From Pirellulales bacterium (GTDB lineage: Bacteria; Planctomycetota; Planctomycetia; Pirellulales; JAICIG01): DNA of 15,415 nt. Where the stretch lies: NCBI GenBank assembly GCA_025924495.1, contig JAICIG010000164.1:1-15415 (forward strand), read 5' to 3'. The first letter of the stretch is position 1. Every line of letters starts with the position of its first letter. The notes below the pieces were generated by a model. It did not search any database and was not told the DNA's origin. It was given only the letters and a program-made list of their open reading frames with translations. Shown one piece after another: positions 1-7,875 of the stretch. Position numbers and translations under genes: made by a program.

Positions 1-828
1 GACGACCCTGCGGCGACCGGCTCGCTAACGTTGACTTCCAATTCGCCGAGCGCCGCAGCACAGCAACTCGGCCTGTTGCCCGCGAACGCGTCGACAACTT
101 CCTCGCCCACATCGGCGGTACCCGCGAATGTTACGATCGGCAGCGCCGGTCTGAACAACGACCTGATCTTTGCCGCGGTGCAGGGCGGTCCAGGCATGAA
201 CGGCGTGCAGGTGCAATTTACCGACAGCGGCGCCGGACCGGGCAATGAGACCGTGAACTACAACGCGGGGACGAAGATCTTAACCTTCGACATGGACACG
301 GCGACGGCGACGGCGAATCGAGTCATGAGCGTTCTTATCGCCAATCCGGCCGTGAGCGCGCTATTTACTGCGAGCCTTGCGCCAACGGACGGCAGCCCAA
401 ACGATGGAACCGGCCTGGTCGACTTGTCGAAGACCGGCACGCTCAGCGGCGGCCAGCCAGAAATGCTCAACGGTCGCGATACGAATCCTCAAGAAGTCGC
501 AGGCGTGTTTACGGCTCTCGAGCGGTTAAAGGCGGCGCTGCAAAGCAACGATGTGCCGGCGATCAACCGGGCGGCAGGACTGCTGGATAACGCCGAAACC
601 AGCACGAACTACACCCGCGCCGAACTCGGCGCGCGTGAACAATCGTTGACCGCCGTGCTAGGAAGCCTGCAAAATCAACAAACGGAACTCCAGGGCGCCC
701 ATTCCCAAGCGGTCGACGTCGACCTGCCGAGCGCCATCTCCGGCTTCCTGGGCAAACAAGCCGCCTTCCAGGCCGCGCTGCAGGCCAGCGGCATGATCAG
801 CAAGATGACCTTGCTCGACTATCTGTAA
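1..828 (+). CDS. flgL: Flagellar hook-associated protein 3 (FlgL), C-terminal part, cut by window start
   Basis: FlgL is the second junction protein between flagellar hook and filament, exported by the flagellar type III system and assembled outside the cell. The reading frame is open to base 1, so the 275 visible residues are only the C-terminal part. The last ~110 residues are a long alpha-helical D1/D0 region (AGVFTALERLKAAL, then AELGAREQSLTAVLGSLQNQQTELQGAHSQ) ending in ISKMTLLDYL, the usual FlgL/flagellin finish. In front lies a beta-rich insert: a stretch like the flagellin hook-IN motif (GSLTLTSNSPSAAAQQLGLL), then NVTIGSAGLNNDLIFAAVQGG. I recall such inserts from planctomycete hook and filament proteins. 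The gene faces the convergent amidohydrolase gene 42 bases downstream; no fliW or csrA follows. A hook-associated or flagellin-like paralogue cannot be excluded because the N-terminus is missing. Confidence 0.82.
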   Translation, partial: DDPAATGSLTLTSNSPSAAAQQLGLLPANASTTSSPTSAVPANVTIGSAGLNNDLIFAAVQGGPGMNGVQVQFTDSGAGPGNETVNYNAGTKILTFDMDTATATANRVMSVLIANPAVSALFTASLAPTDGSPNDGTGLVDLSKTGTLSGGQPEMLNGRDTNPQEVAGVFTALERLKAALQSNDVPAINRAAGLLDNAETSTNYTRAELGAREQSLTAVLGSLQNQQTELQGAHSQAVDVDLPSAISGFLGKQAAFQAALQASGMISKMTLLDYL

Positions 829-870
829 TCACTCGCTCCAAGCGTTATTCCAGCGTACCGGCAGCCTGGC

Positions 871-1884
871 TCAAGAGAAGAACACCTTCTCGGCCGTTTT
901 CCGCAGCAGCCAATCACGATCGCCCGCCGAAAGGAATTCGAGCCGGTCGCGGACCAAGGCGATTGAATTCTCGTATGTGTGTCCTTCCTGAACCTGGTAA
1001 GGACAATCGGTAGCCCACATCAGCCGCTCGGGATTGTACGCGTCGAGCAAGCGGCGAATCATGGGAACCAGATCGAGATAGGGCGCCTGCTTTTTGCCCA
1101 TCGCGTAGAAAGCGGAAATCTTCACGTGTGCGCGAGGATTCTTCGCCAACTGGCAGAGTTGATCCAAATCCGCCTCTCGGATCTGGCCGTCGACGCCGAT
1201 GCGAGCGAAGTGATCGATGACAATCGGCGTGTCAGGAAACTTGCGACCCATGTTGGCGATGGCGGGCAAGGCGTCGGGATTCACCAGGTGGCACATCGCC
1301 AGACCGTCCTGCCCGCCGCACTTCCACATGGCCTGCATCCCTTCGCCGTCGAGCCAGCGATCGACGGGCTTGTTGCGCGGATAAATCCGGAATCCGCGTA
1401 CTCCCTCCTTTGCGAGCCGGCGCATTTCGCGTTGCGGTTCCTTCGCGTTATCGTCAATCACTCCGACGCCTGAAAAGACGCCGGAAAAACGATGCATCGT
1501 ATCGAGCATGTACGCGTTATTGAAACCGTAAAAGCTCATCTGAATCAGCACCACCCGCGCCACTCCGCAAGGGCGTGCGTGCGAGAATAATTCTTCCGGC
1601 GTGAAGCTGGGAGGCTTCATCTCGTCGCGCCGGAAACCCGGCGCGAGCGCATAACGCTCCGTATCAGGCGTCCAAACGTGAACGTGGGCGTCGATAGCGC
1701 CCATCTGGGGATCGGCCAGCCCGGCCTTCTGGGGTTTAGCGTTCGGCTGGCTGTCGGCGGAAGGCTCGTCACCTTTGCTGTGAGCGGCAAGACCGGAAAC
1801 TGCACAGCTTGCGGCGGTCAGCGCCGCGGCTTGCAACACTTTGCGGCGGGAGAGTTCTGGCAAGATCGAACGATGCGAATCCAT
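871..1884 (-). CDS. Tat-exported amidohydrolase (Amidohydro_2 / COG3618 type)
   Basis: This is a 337-residue TIM-barrel metal-dependent hydrolase of the Amidohydro_2 family, whose relatives open lactones such as fuconolactone or pyrone dicarboxylate. The N-terminus carries a twin-arginine signal (SRRKVL at residues 12-17, then an Ala-rich stretch to about 34), so the folded enzyme is probably sent to the periplasm. Visible active-site residues are the HxH pair H67/H69 (IDAHVHVW), H199 (AMCHL), H225 (IDHFAR) and the C-terminal D293 (MWATDCPY). Length is normal for the family plus the signal. The ATG at 1884 is preceded by GAGAGAG, a weak ribosome site. The gene runs convergent to flgL and lies 147 bases downstream of the vWA gene on the same strand, with a stem-loop between, so it is probably transcribed separately. 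The exact substrate cannot be read from sequence. Confidence 0.86.
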   Translation of the reverse strand: MDSHRSILPELSRRKVLQAAALTAASCAVSGLAAHSKGDEPSADSQPNAKPQKAGLADPQMGAIDAHVHVWTPDTERYALAPGFRRDEMKPPSFTPEELFSHARPCGVARVVLIQMSFYGFNNAYMLDTMHRFSGVFSGVGVIDDNAKEPQREMRRLAKEGVRGFRIYPRNKPVDRWLDGEGMQAMWKCGGQDGLAMCHLVNPDALPAIANMGRKFPDTPIVIDHFARIGVDGQIREADLDQLCQLAKNPRAHVKISAFYAMGKKQAPYLDLVPMIRRLLDAYNPERLMWATDCPYQVQEGHTYENSIALVRDRLEFLSAGDRDWLLRKTAEKVFFS

Positions 1885-1994
1885 GATGCTCTCTCAGTAA
1901 AAGGTCAGAAGGCGAGGCTTCGAGACGGCTGCGACCAACACGCCGGCTGGAACAACAGCGTTCAGGCAATTCCAAATGCACATAACCCGGCGGC

Positions 1995-2020
1995 CGCTCA
2001 TGCGGGCCGCGTCATGAGCG
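1995..2020 (-). terminator. Perfect 8-bp stem-loop just after the vWA gene
   Basis: CGCTCATG (1995-2002) and CATGAGCG (2013-2020) are exact inverted repeats around a 10-base loop. The stem begins 11 bases past the stop codon of the minus-strand vWA gene. No T-run follows it on the minus strand, so it may end transcription in a rho-dependent way or simply protect the mRNA 3' end. The position supports it; the mechanism is inferred. Confidence 0.45.
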
Positions 2021-2031
2021 TTTGCCGCCCG

Positions 2032-4191
2032 TTAGAGATTCGGAACCTTAATTGAACCGCGGCGAGAATCGTAGAACGCTTCGATCAGCTCGACGCCGAA
2101 ACCGCGGTTCAATTCCCATTGCGCTCGAGCGGCATAGGGCGTGCCGGCGTGCTCCTGGATGATTTCTTTGAGCATCAGCGTGGCGCGTTCGCGGTCGTCC
2201 TTGGTCTTGTCTGCGACCAGCATTTCGGCTCGCGTACGGATGTCCCAGTGGGTGGTCTTTTTGGTCGGACCGTGCGGGTTCTTGATAATCTTGGGCCGTT
2301 TCACGAATTCAGCCAGGTAGACTCCATACTCCTGGATACGCACTTTGTACGCCAGGATCTGGGCATACATTAAATCGTAGTTGGCGCGCCAGCGGGGACT
2401 CTCTTCTTTGCGGCGCAGCGGCCGCAGCTTTTCCAGAGTTTTCTCCGCCCGCTTGAAGTAATCCAACAGCACGGCGGCCTTCTGCTGGTTTTCGGCGGCG
2501 GCCTGGGCAAACGCCTGAGGATCGATCAGAAAGCTTACCTGCACGGTGCAGTACTTGGCAGCTTCCTTGTTATACGGATTCAAATCCGTGATCACTTGCC
2601 ACATTGTCTTTCGGAATTCGCTTTTGTCTCGTTCCTTCACGTAGGCGGCGCGCGGGCTCAGGTCGGGCAGATACGGACGCATCGCTTCCAGCTCATACTT
2701 GCGATCGTCGCGAGCTACGAGATTGACCTCGGGGCTCGGCAGCATGAAGAATACTCCGCCCGTCTGCTGCGCCAGGCGAACTTGCTCATACGGTCCAAAG
2801 CCGCTCGGGTGCGCATCCCAGCGTGCATGAAATCCGTCGATTTGCAATTGTTCGGGCAGCGGCGTCTCTGGTCCGCGGTCAATCCTCAGCCAGAAGGGAA
2901 TCTGCGTCTCAGGATCGACCCAGTGCATGTGCACATAAGGATATCCAAACACCGCTTCGCGTCCTAAGGCATAGATTGCACAACGCGTGTCCCGTGCTTC
3001 CTTAATCGCCGGTTCGAGGTTCTGGTAATTGTCTTGCTCGTCCCCGCTCTCATCGGTCACCAGAATCAATGCCATCTGGCGTCGACCTGATGTCGCGTAC
3101 TTATGGAATGAGGCGATCGATTTGCCGACCGCCGAGCACATCAATTCTTTGCCGGTATGATCGATCGGCACGTCGAGGATCGCGGCGCGGATTTCCTCGA
3201 GATTGGAGGTTGGTTTAGGCGTGTGAACCTCGAACCCTTCGCCATAACTCGTCACGGCCGTCCACAACGCGTCTCCCTGGGCCGTCGACGACAAACCCAA
3301 TTCGGCATAGACGCGTTCGATGCGGTCGCGAATTTCCTTCTGATCGTCCTTCATGCTTTCCGATTGATCGAAGCACCAAATGACCACGACCTTTCCCTTG
3401 GCCAACATCTGCAGGATCTCCTGCGTGATGCGGTCCATGGCTTCGGAATAACTGTCGACCACGGCCTGAGGCTCGCCCAGCGTGCCTTCGGGCAGGTCCA
3501 TATTGAAGTGATTGCCTTTAGTTGAGAATTCGCTCAGTTCTCCAATGCTGACCGACGGTGCGTCTCCCACTTCAGCCACCGAACGATCGTAGGTCGGTTG
3601 CGAAATGCCTTCGAATCCCGCCCCCCCTGAAGTTCCACCCATCGTCGGAGCGGCGCTGGTGAGCGACAGCGTCTTAGAAGGATCGATCTTCGTTTCCAGC
3701 ACCTGGTTCAAGAGTTCGTCGGGCCGCGTATTGACCACCGCCTCTAACTCGCCGAATTGCGGCTTGATGATCGACGGCAGAAACCAAAGACCCAAAGCGA
3801 TGATCAAACCAAGATGCACGAACGTCGAACAACAGACGGCCACCGAGGCGCGCAACAGGGCGCTCCGCGATTTGTGGGGCGTGTCCTCGCTTTCGCCGGA
3901 TTCCGGAGCGGGAATGGCAACAACCTTCGAGCCTTTGCCGCTGCTGGCAGGAGAAGGCGACTCGCTCGAAACGGTTTTCTCGCGGGCCGTCGTTGGCGCC
4001 GCCGGGGCGGCGCCCTCCAGCGGCTTGGCCTTAAGCACCCGCTGCTTTGCCCCGCCGCTCGGCGCAGATGCAGACTTGCCTGTGGCCGGAGCCGCCGGCT
4101 TTGTTTTGGGGGATGTCTCGACTGGATTCCTGCTCGGCAATGCAGGAATATCTAACCCCGAACCGCCATCGGCAGCCATCTTCTCGCCCAT
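2032..4191 (-). CDS. Membrane-anchored von Willebrand factor A domain protein
   Basis: This is a 719-residue protein of unknown specific role. Residues 1-112 are a Pro/Ala/Ser/Lys-rich, disordered-looking segment. One hydrophobic helix spans about 116-140 (STFVHLGLIIALGLWFLPS), and the rest probably lies outside the cytoplasm. A vWA fold starts near 266: KVVVIWCF leads into the MIDAS motif D275-x-S277-x-S279, with a probable MIDAS threonine T346 (DHTGKEL) and D380 in LILVTDESGDEQ. The domain should bind a divalent metal and a partner protein. The remainder (about 420-719) is largely charged and helical with no family I recognise. The ATG at 4191 has a clear GGGAGG six bases upstream. The gene lies 255 bases downstream of the TolC gene, with a stem-loop between them, so co-transcription is uncertain. 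Similar vWA proteins are common in planctomycetes, but I know of no assigned function. Confidence 0.82.
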   Translation of the reverse strand: MGEKMAADGGSGLDIPALPSRNPVETSPKTKPAAPATGKSASAPSGGAKQRVLKAKPLEGAAPAAPTTAREKTVSSESPSPASSGKGSKVVAIPAPESGESEDTPHKSRSALLRASVAVCCSTFVHLGLIIALGLWFLPSIIKPQFGELEAVVNTRPDELLNQVLETKIDPSKTLSLTSAAPTMGGTSGGAGFEGISQPTYDRSVAEVGDAPSVSIGELSEFSTKGNHFNMDLPEGTLGEPQAVVDSYSEAMDRITQEILQMLAKGKVVVIWCFDQSESMKDDQKEIRDRIERVYAELGLSSTAQGDALWTAVTSYGEGFEVHTPKPTSNLEEIRAAILDVPIDHTGKELMCSAVGKSIASFHKYATSGRRQMALILVTDESGDEQDNYQNLEPAIKEARDTRCAIYALGREAVFGYPYVHMHWVDPETQIPFWLRIDRGPETPLPEQLQIDGFHARWDAHPSGFGPYEQVRLAQQTGGVFFMLPSPEVNLVARDDRKYELEAMRPYLPDLSPRAAYVKERDKSEFRKTMWQVITDLNPYNKEAAKYCTVQVSFLIDPQAFAQAAAENQQKAAVLLDYFKRAEKTLEKLRPLRRKEESPRWRANYDLMYAQILAYKVRIQEYGVYLAEFVKRPKIIKNPHGPTKKTTHWDIRTRAEMLVADKTKDDRERATLMLKEIIQEHAGTPYAARAQWELNRGFGVELIEAFYDSRRGSIKVPNL

Positions 4192-4412
4192 GCGGCCTCC
4201 CGGATTTTACGGCCCGTCATAAGGCCGACGGGCGGAATGGAAGCTTAAATGCCTACTGGTTTTAGTTTACCCCCGCTGCAAGGAGTAAATCAATCAACGT
4301 GGGGTGGAATATCTCTGGTATTCTCGAGCGATACGAGACATTCCGAACGCGCTCGTTAAGGCATTGCGGATCTGATCGCTAAGAACTGGCTGGTTGACGC
4401 CGTGAGATACGG

Positions 4413-4446
4413 CCGGTTGTGGAGAAAAGCTGACCTCCACAAGCGG
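4413..4446 (-). terminator. Stem-loop directly after the TolC-like gene stop codon
   Basis: TTGTGGAG (4417-4424) and CTCCACAA (4435-4442) pair perfectly around a 10-base loop. After one G-G mismatch the stem continues with CCG/CGG (4413-4415 with 4444-4446). On the minus strand the stem begins immediately after the TAA at 4449-4447. There is no T-run, so a factor-dependent terminator or 3'-protecting structure is more likely than a classical intrinsic terminator. The rest of the 255-base spacer up to the vWA gene shows only a short CGGCC/GGCCG hairpin (4211-4228) and no clear promoter boxes. Confidence 0.5.
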
Positions 4447-7374
4447 TTATCGCCGAGAGCTCACTTGCACGGGCTTGCCCGATTGCTTGCCGGCGCTAGT
4501 CGATTTTCGCCGGCCAAAGAACATATCGCGAAACGCTCGGTTTTCTTTGCCGACCGATTCAGAATCACCGACTCCCGGCGGTCCGAACAATGGCGATTCG
4601 GCATTGTCCGAACCTGGCTCTGGACCGGGCGCCGGGTTGTCGTCCGGGCTGGGCAGTTCCATGCCTGGCTGTACGGCTTCAGCCGGGCTTTCAGGCACGC
4701 GTTCGCCTAAGGACGGCACGCCTTCGGTCGGAACCCCAACCGGGGCCGCGTCGGGGTCGAGCCCCACGTCCCGCAGCCAATCGATGGGCAATTCCGGCGG
4801 CAGAGGATACATGTCTTCCAATTGGGCCAAGTTCTTGTCGAGAGGTTCGTCAATCCACATTCCTCGCTCATCGAGACGCATGATGCCCAGGTCGACGTAG
4901 AGTTCCAGCCGATTGCTGTAATACTGCAGCCAGACGCTCATGAAATTGTTCTGCGAATCGCTGAGGGCCTGCAACGCGGTCAACAAGTTTTGGGCGGACG
5001 TCGGACCGAGCGTTGAGGCCGGCTGTCCCGGCTGAGCTGGAGCCGGCGGCTCGCTCAAGACTTCGCGCGTCTGATCGACGCGTCGCACGGCGATCGCCAC
5101 CGCTCGGCGCTGGATCTCCATGTTGATCTCGAGCTGTTTCAGCACACGCATGTCCTGGCGGAGTCCCTGATTCTGCTGATCTTCGAACTGGATCAGGCCG
5201 CGGCGCTGCTGTTGGTACTGAATCAAAGCCTGACGGTAGTTGTTGCGTTCCAGCAACCGAGTAATCGGCGCATCGAACCGCAATCCAGCCGTCAAGTTGC
5301 CCGCCGCCGATTCGAACCGTAAGGGATTGTTGCCGATCGTGCTCATGTCGCCGTTGATGGTCACCGTCAAATTCGATCGCAGGGCGTTGGCATTGAATGC
5401 GATCAGCCGCCATTGGTCGACGAGCGCAGCGCGGGCATTCATCCAGTCGAGGCGATGGACGCGGGCAATTTGCAGGGCATCGACCGTCGAAAGCTCAACC
5501 GGTTCCAGCGTGACTGACTCCAGCCGAGCCAGCGCTTTGACCAGGGAGATTTCTTGCGTCAAGCCAGAGAGCGAACTCGCCAAGGCCACCAGCGCGTTGG
5601 CCGTTTCGCCGCGAGTGTCAGGCCCCAGGCCTGATTCCAACGCTTCCACCCGTGGAGCGGTCTGCTCTAAGCGAGTCTCGAACTCGCCCAAACTATCTGC
5701 CAGACGCCGCCTTTCCGTCAGGAACAGGGGCCGTTCATCCGGACTCATTCGCGCCATACGGGCTTCTGAGCGGCCTTCGAGCACAGCGAGATCCTGCCGG
5801 GCCCCGGCGATCGCTTGCGCAATCTGCACGCGAAGCGCAGCCAAGTTGGCAATCGCCGCGGCCAGTTGTTCCTCGGTGGGCTCCTGTTCGCCGCTACTCA
5901 CGCGGTCGACTAATTGAGCAAATTCGGATTGCAGCACATTGAGCGCAGGATCGACGAGTTGAAACGGCCTGATCATCGCATCGTCGAACACAATCGGTAA
6001 ATCGGGCGGCAAGCCCAGTTGCTGAACCTTGAACGTGTCCTGCGCATTTTCAAACCCGATGCGAGCATTGAGCAGGTTAGCTCGCGAAGTTTCGATGCTT
6101 TGACGGAAGATGTCGACCTGAGCGATGTCGATCAGTCCGGCTTCGAGGTTCGCTTCCAGAAGCTTCAAAGTGCGAACCTGCAAATTCAGAGCGTTCTCGG
6201 CATTGGCGATTTGTTGCTGTTGTTGCAACAGACCGATGAATCCGCCCACCTGACCGGCGCCGCCGCCTGCAAGTCCAGCCACGGCAGCGGCCTGGGCGCC
6301 ACCGACGCCGCCTTGCCCGCCGAGCTGATTGCCGCCGAAGCCCGATGCCGCGGCGACGCCGCCGAGACCGCCGATGCCTTGGCCGCTGAACCCGGACAAC
6401 CCCGTGCCGCCGAAGCCGCCACCGCGTCGTGAGAGCTGCTGGGTGTTTTGCGTTGAGCCCACGGCGACATTGGAGAACCAGCCATGCCGCCAGCGCTCAT
6501 AGGCCCGGAGATTGGCAAGCAGGGTGCGTTCAACGATTGTGAGTTGTTCGAGCGTCACGATACGCCCGCCGGCACGCAGTAAGGGCTGAACGAGGCTGAA
6601 ATTGACGATCGAATTGGTCGTGTTTTGCTGGGGCCCCGCCAGTTGCCAAACAAACGAATTGGCAAACCCGACCAACAGATCGGCGCCTGTGGCAAACTGC
6701 TTGGACAGCACGGTGTTTGTGCCAGGCGTGCCGCTGTTCTGTACGGTCAACTGACTGCGGCTAATCGCGCCGCCGCCGGGACCGGGAATGATCCGCGCGT
6801 TCCGGCTTTGTGGACCCGCTCGCAACCAGGTTACGCCGGTGCCTGCGAACAATTGCGTGTTGAACCGGAACCGCTCCGTGCTGACGTCGAGTGCGGAAAG
6901 GTACAGCGTCTCAAGCTGAGTGCGGTGCACCGGCGAATGGATGTAAGAGAGAGCCACCGCACCTGGTAAATCGAGCTTGACGGCGCCGTCGGGAGTGGTC
7001 TCGCAGTACTCGCCCAAGCGTTGGCGCCAGCCGGGATTGACCAGCCCAGGCAGTTCGCCATTGCGGTGCCACCATGGCGCGTGCCGTTTGCCGTCGACAT
7101 GGTGCATGTAGACGTGCGAATACGGGTCGTCGGGCGGCAGCGGTGGCCGATCGGGATTCGTCGGGTCGTAGTAACGGCTCCGCGGATCCATATTGAGGTT
7201 AAATCCCGGCGGTAACGCCCAGCGGGGATTATTGGACTTCTCGGCGACAAGGTAGGCAACTTCGCGATCGGCTCTGCCTCGCCAGAATGTGCGGGTGCAA
7301 CCCGACGCGGTGAGAGCCAGCATGGCCAGCCCGAATGACAAGCGTAAGGATCGCCATAGCGACGTTTCAGACAC
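4447..7374 (-). CDS. Large TolC-family outer-membrane efflux lipoprotein
   Basis: Outer-membrane channel of the TolC/CusC type, expected to pair with an inner-membrane pump and a periplasmic adaptor. From the GTG at 7374 it is 975 residues, about twice the usual 420-500. A signal peptide ends in the lipobox LTASGC (C26, followed by Thr, which fits outer-membrane sorting). About 120 residues of planctomycete-like N-terminal region follow (PPDDPYSHVYMHHVDGKRH). Long helical, coiled-coil regions typical of TolC (around 382-450 and 725-840) are separated by a Gly-rich stretch (about 317-379) and a further helical insert (about 490-610). A Pro/acid-rich tail runs from about 850 to the end. GTG 7374 is preferred over ATG 7437 because AGGGAGG sits seven bases before it and the signal peptide begins at once; ATG 7437 has no ribosome site. 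No pump or adaptor gene is in the window. Confidence 0.86.
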   Translation of the reverse strand: MSETSLWRSLRLSFGLAMLALTASGCTRTFWRGRADREVAYLVAEKSNNPRWALPPGFNLNMDPRSRYYDPTNPDRPPLPPDDPYSHVYMHHVDGKRHAPWWHRNGELPGLVNPGWRQRLGEYCETTPDGAVKLDLPGAVALSYIHSPVHRTQLETLYLSALDVSTERFRFNTQLFAGTGVTWLRAGPQSRNARIIPGPGGGAISRSQLTVQNSGTPGTNTVLSKQFATGADLLVGFANSFVWQLAGPQQNTTNSIVNFSLVQPLLRAGGRIVTLEQLTIVERTLLANLRAYERWRHGWFSNVAVGSTQNTQQLSRRGGGFGGTGLSGFSGQGIGGLGGVAAASGFGGNQLGGQGGVGGAQAAAVAGLAGGGAGQVGGFIGLLQQQQQIANAENALNLQVRTLKLLEANLEAGLIDIAQVDIFRQSIETSRANLLNARIGFENAQDTFKVQQLGLPPDLPIVFDDAMIRPFQLVDPALNVLQSEFAQLVDRVSSGEQEPTEEQLAAAIANLAALRVQIAQAIAGARQDLAVLEGRSEARMARMSPDERPLFLTERRRLADSLGEFETRLEQTAPRVEALESGLGPDTRGETANALVALASSLSGLTQEISLVKALARLESVTLEPVELSTVDALQIARVHRLDWMNARAALVDQWRLIAFNANALRSNLTVTINGDMSTIGNNPLRFESAAGNLTAGLRFDAPITRLLERNNYRQALIQYQQQRRGLIQFEDQQNQGLRQDMRVLKQLEINMEIQRRAVAIAVRRVDQTREVLSEPPAPAQPGQPASTLGPTSAQNLLTALQALSDSQNNFMSVWLQYYSNRLELYVDLGIMRLDERGMWIDEPLDKNLAQLEDMYPLPPELPIDWLRDVGLDPDAAPVGVPTEGVPSLGERVPESPAEAVQPGMELPSPDDNPAPGPEPGSDNAESPLFGPPGVGDSESVGKENRAFRDMFFGRRKSTSAGKQSGKPVQVSSRR

Positions 7375-7381
7375 CGGGTTG

Positions 7382-7388
7382 CCTCCCT
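7382..7388 (-). promoter_or_regulatory. Ribosome binding site that sets the TolC-like GTG start
   Basis: AGGGAGG on the minus strand lies seven bases from GTG 7374. It is one of the clearest Shine-Dalgarno sequences in the window. The longer frame start at ATG 7437 (or 7431) has no purine-rich box. The choice also places the signal peptide directly at the N-terminus. Confidence 0.7.
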
Positions 7389-7513
7389 GCACGATCCGTA
7401 ATGTGATCTCGCCCAGATGTTTCTCACTCATGGTCATGGCATCGCTGCCGAGCCGCAGCGTCCCGCTCTCCCGGACCCGACGCGCCGCTGTAACTGTCGT
7501 CGGCTGGTAAAAT

Positions 7514-7544
7514 GTAGCGGCTTTAACGATTTAAAGGCCGCTAC
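7514..7544. repeat. 13-bp stem-loop in the divergent spacer
   Basis: GTAGCGGC pairs with GCCGCTAC, and inside it TTTAA pairs with TTAAA around a CGAT loop, with one unpaired G. The stem-loop would form in RNA from either strand: the leader of the TolC-like gene on the minus strand, or a + strand transcript. It could equally be a dyad bound by a protein. Confidence 0.5.
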
Positions 7545-7602
7545 GGTTTATCGCACCGGAAAACCCTGCCGAGCGGCGAGCTTCGATGGCGCGGACAACC
7601 GT

Positions 7603-7632
7603 CCCCCGATGGGTTAGGCCACCCATGTGGGG
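7603..7632. repeat. Interrupted 10-bp stem-loop
   Basis: ATGGGT (7609-7614) and ACCCAT (7621-7626) are perfect inverted repeats with loop TAGGCC. An outer CCCC/GGGG pair (7603-7606 with 7629-7632) extends the stem across a small internal loop. No T-run follows on either strand, so it is not a typical terminator. Confidence 0.4.
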
Positions 7633-7761
7633 AAGGGTGATTTCGGCACCAGGTCTGTAACCGTGTTATGGCAGCGGGCACTAAGCTTGCAATCAACCGC
7701 CGCTTGGGTTCGATAAGATGGCGAAGTTAGTCGATGCCCCTCTGGCGAATGCAGTCAATTT

Positions 7762-7829
7762 GTCGCTTCCTGGCGAGCCTTGCCGTCTATTCCCGGTAGT
7801 CATGGCAGGCCGCCAGGAAGCGGCCTTTT
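7762..7829 (+). terminator. Terminator-like long hairpin with T-run, with no known upstream gene
   Basis: The lower stem is the exact 11-base inverted repeat GCTTCCTGGCG (7765-7775) and CGCCAGGAAGC (7811-7821). It extends outward by C-G, T-G and G-C pairs to 7762/7824, and inward by GCCT/AGGC and GCC/GGC with single-base bulges. The loop is about 19 bases. On the + strand TTTT (7826-7829) follows one base after the stem, as in an intrinsic terminator. The minus strand has no matching T-run. The only gene upstream on this strand is far away and on the opposite strand, so it points to an unannotated + strand transcript or to a structured RNA element. Confidence 0.5.
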
Positions 7830-7847
7830 AAATACAAAAGTCGCAGC

Positions 7848-7875
7848 TGTAACTGTTTATCGCGCGCGGTACACT
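7848..7875 (+). promoter_or_regulatory. Candidate ECF-type promoter of the sigma operon
   Basis: TGTAAC (7848-7853) and TACACT (7870-7875) are separated by 16 bases, and the AAC core resembles ECF-sigma -35 boxes. It would give a leader of roughly 105 bases before the GTG at 7988. The same GCTGTAACTGT string occurs at 7487-7497. Autoregulation by the adjacent ECF factor is common in such operons but is inferred here; the boxes were found by eye only. Confidence 0.3.

Noticed and set aside
3605..4222. 205-residue + strand open frame opposite the vWA gene start
   Set aside because: It mirrors the Pro/Ala-rich N-terminal arm of the vWA protein; the real gene has a strong ribosome site and domains.
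5240..5917. 225-residue + strand open frame inside the TolC-like gene
   Set aside because: Antisense shadow of a clear TolC coding region; Arg/Ser-rich translation with no family features or ribosome site.
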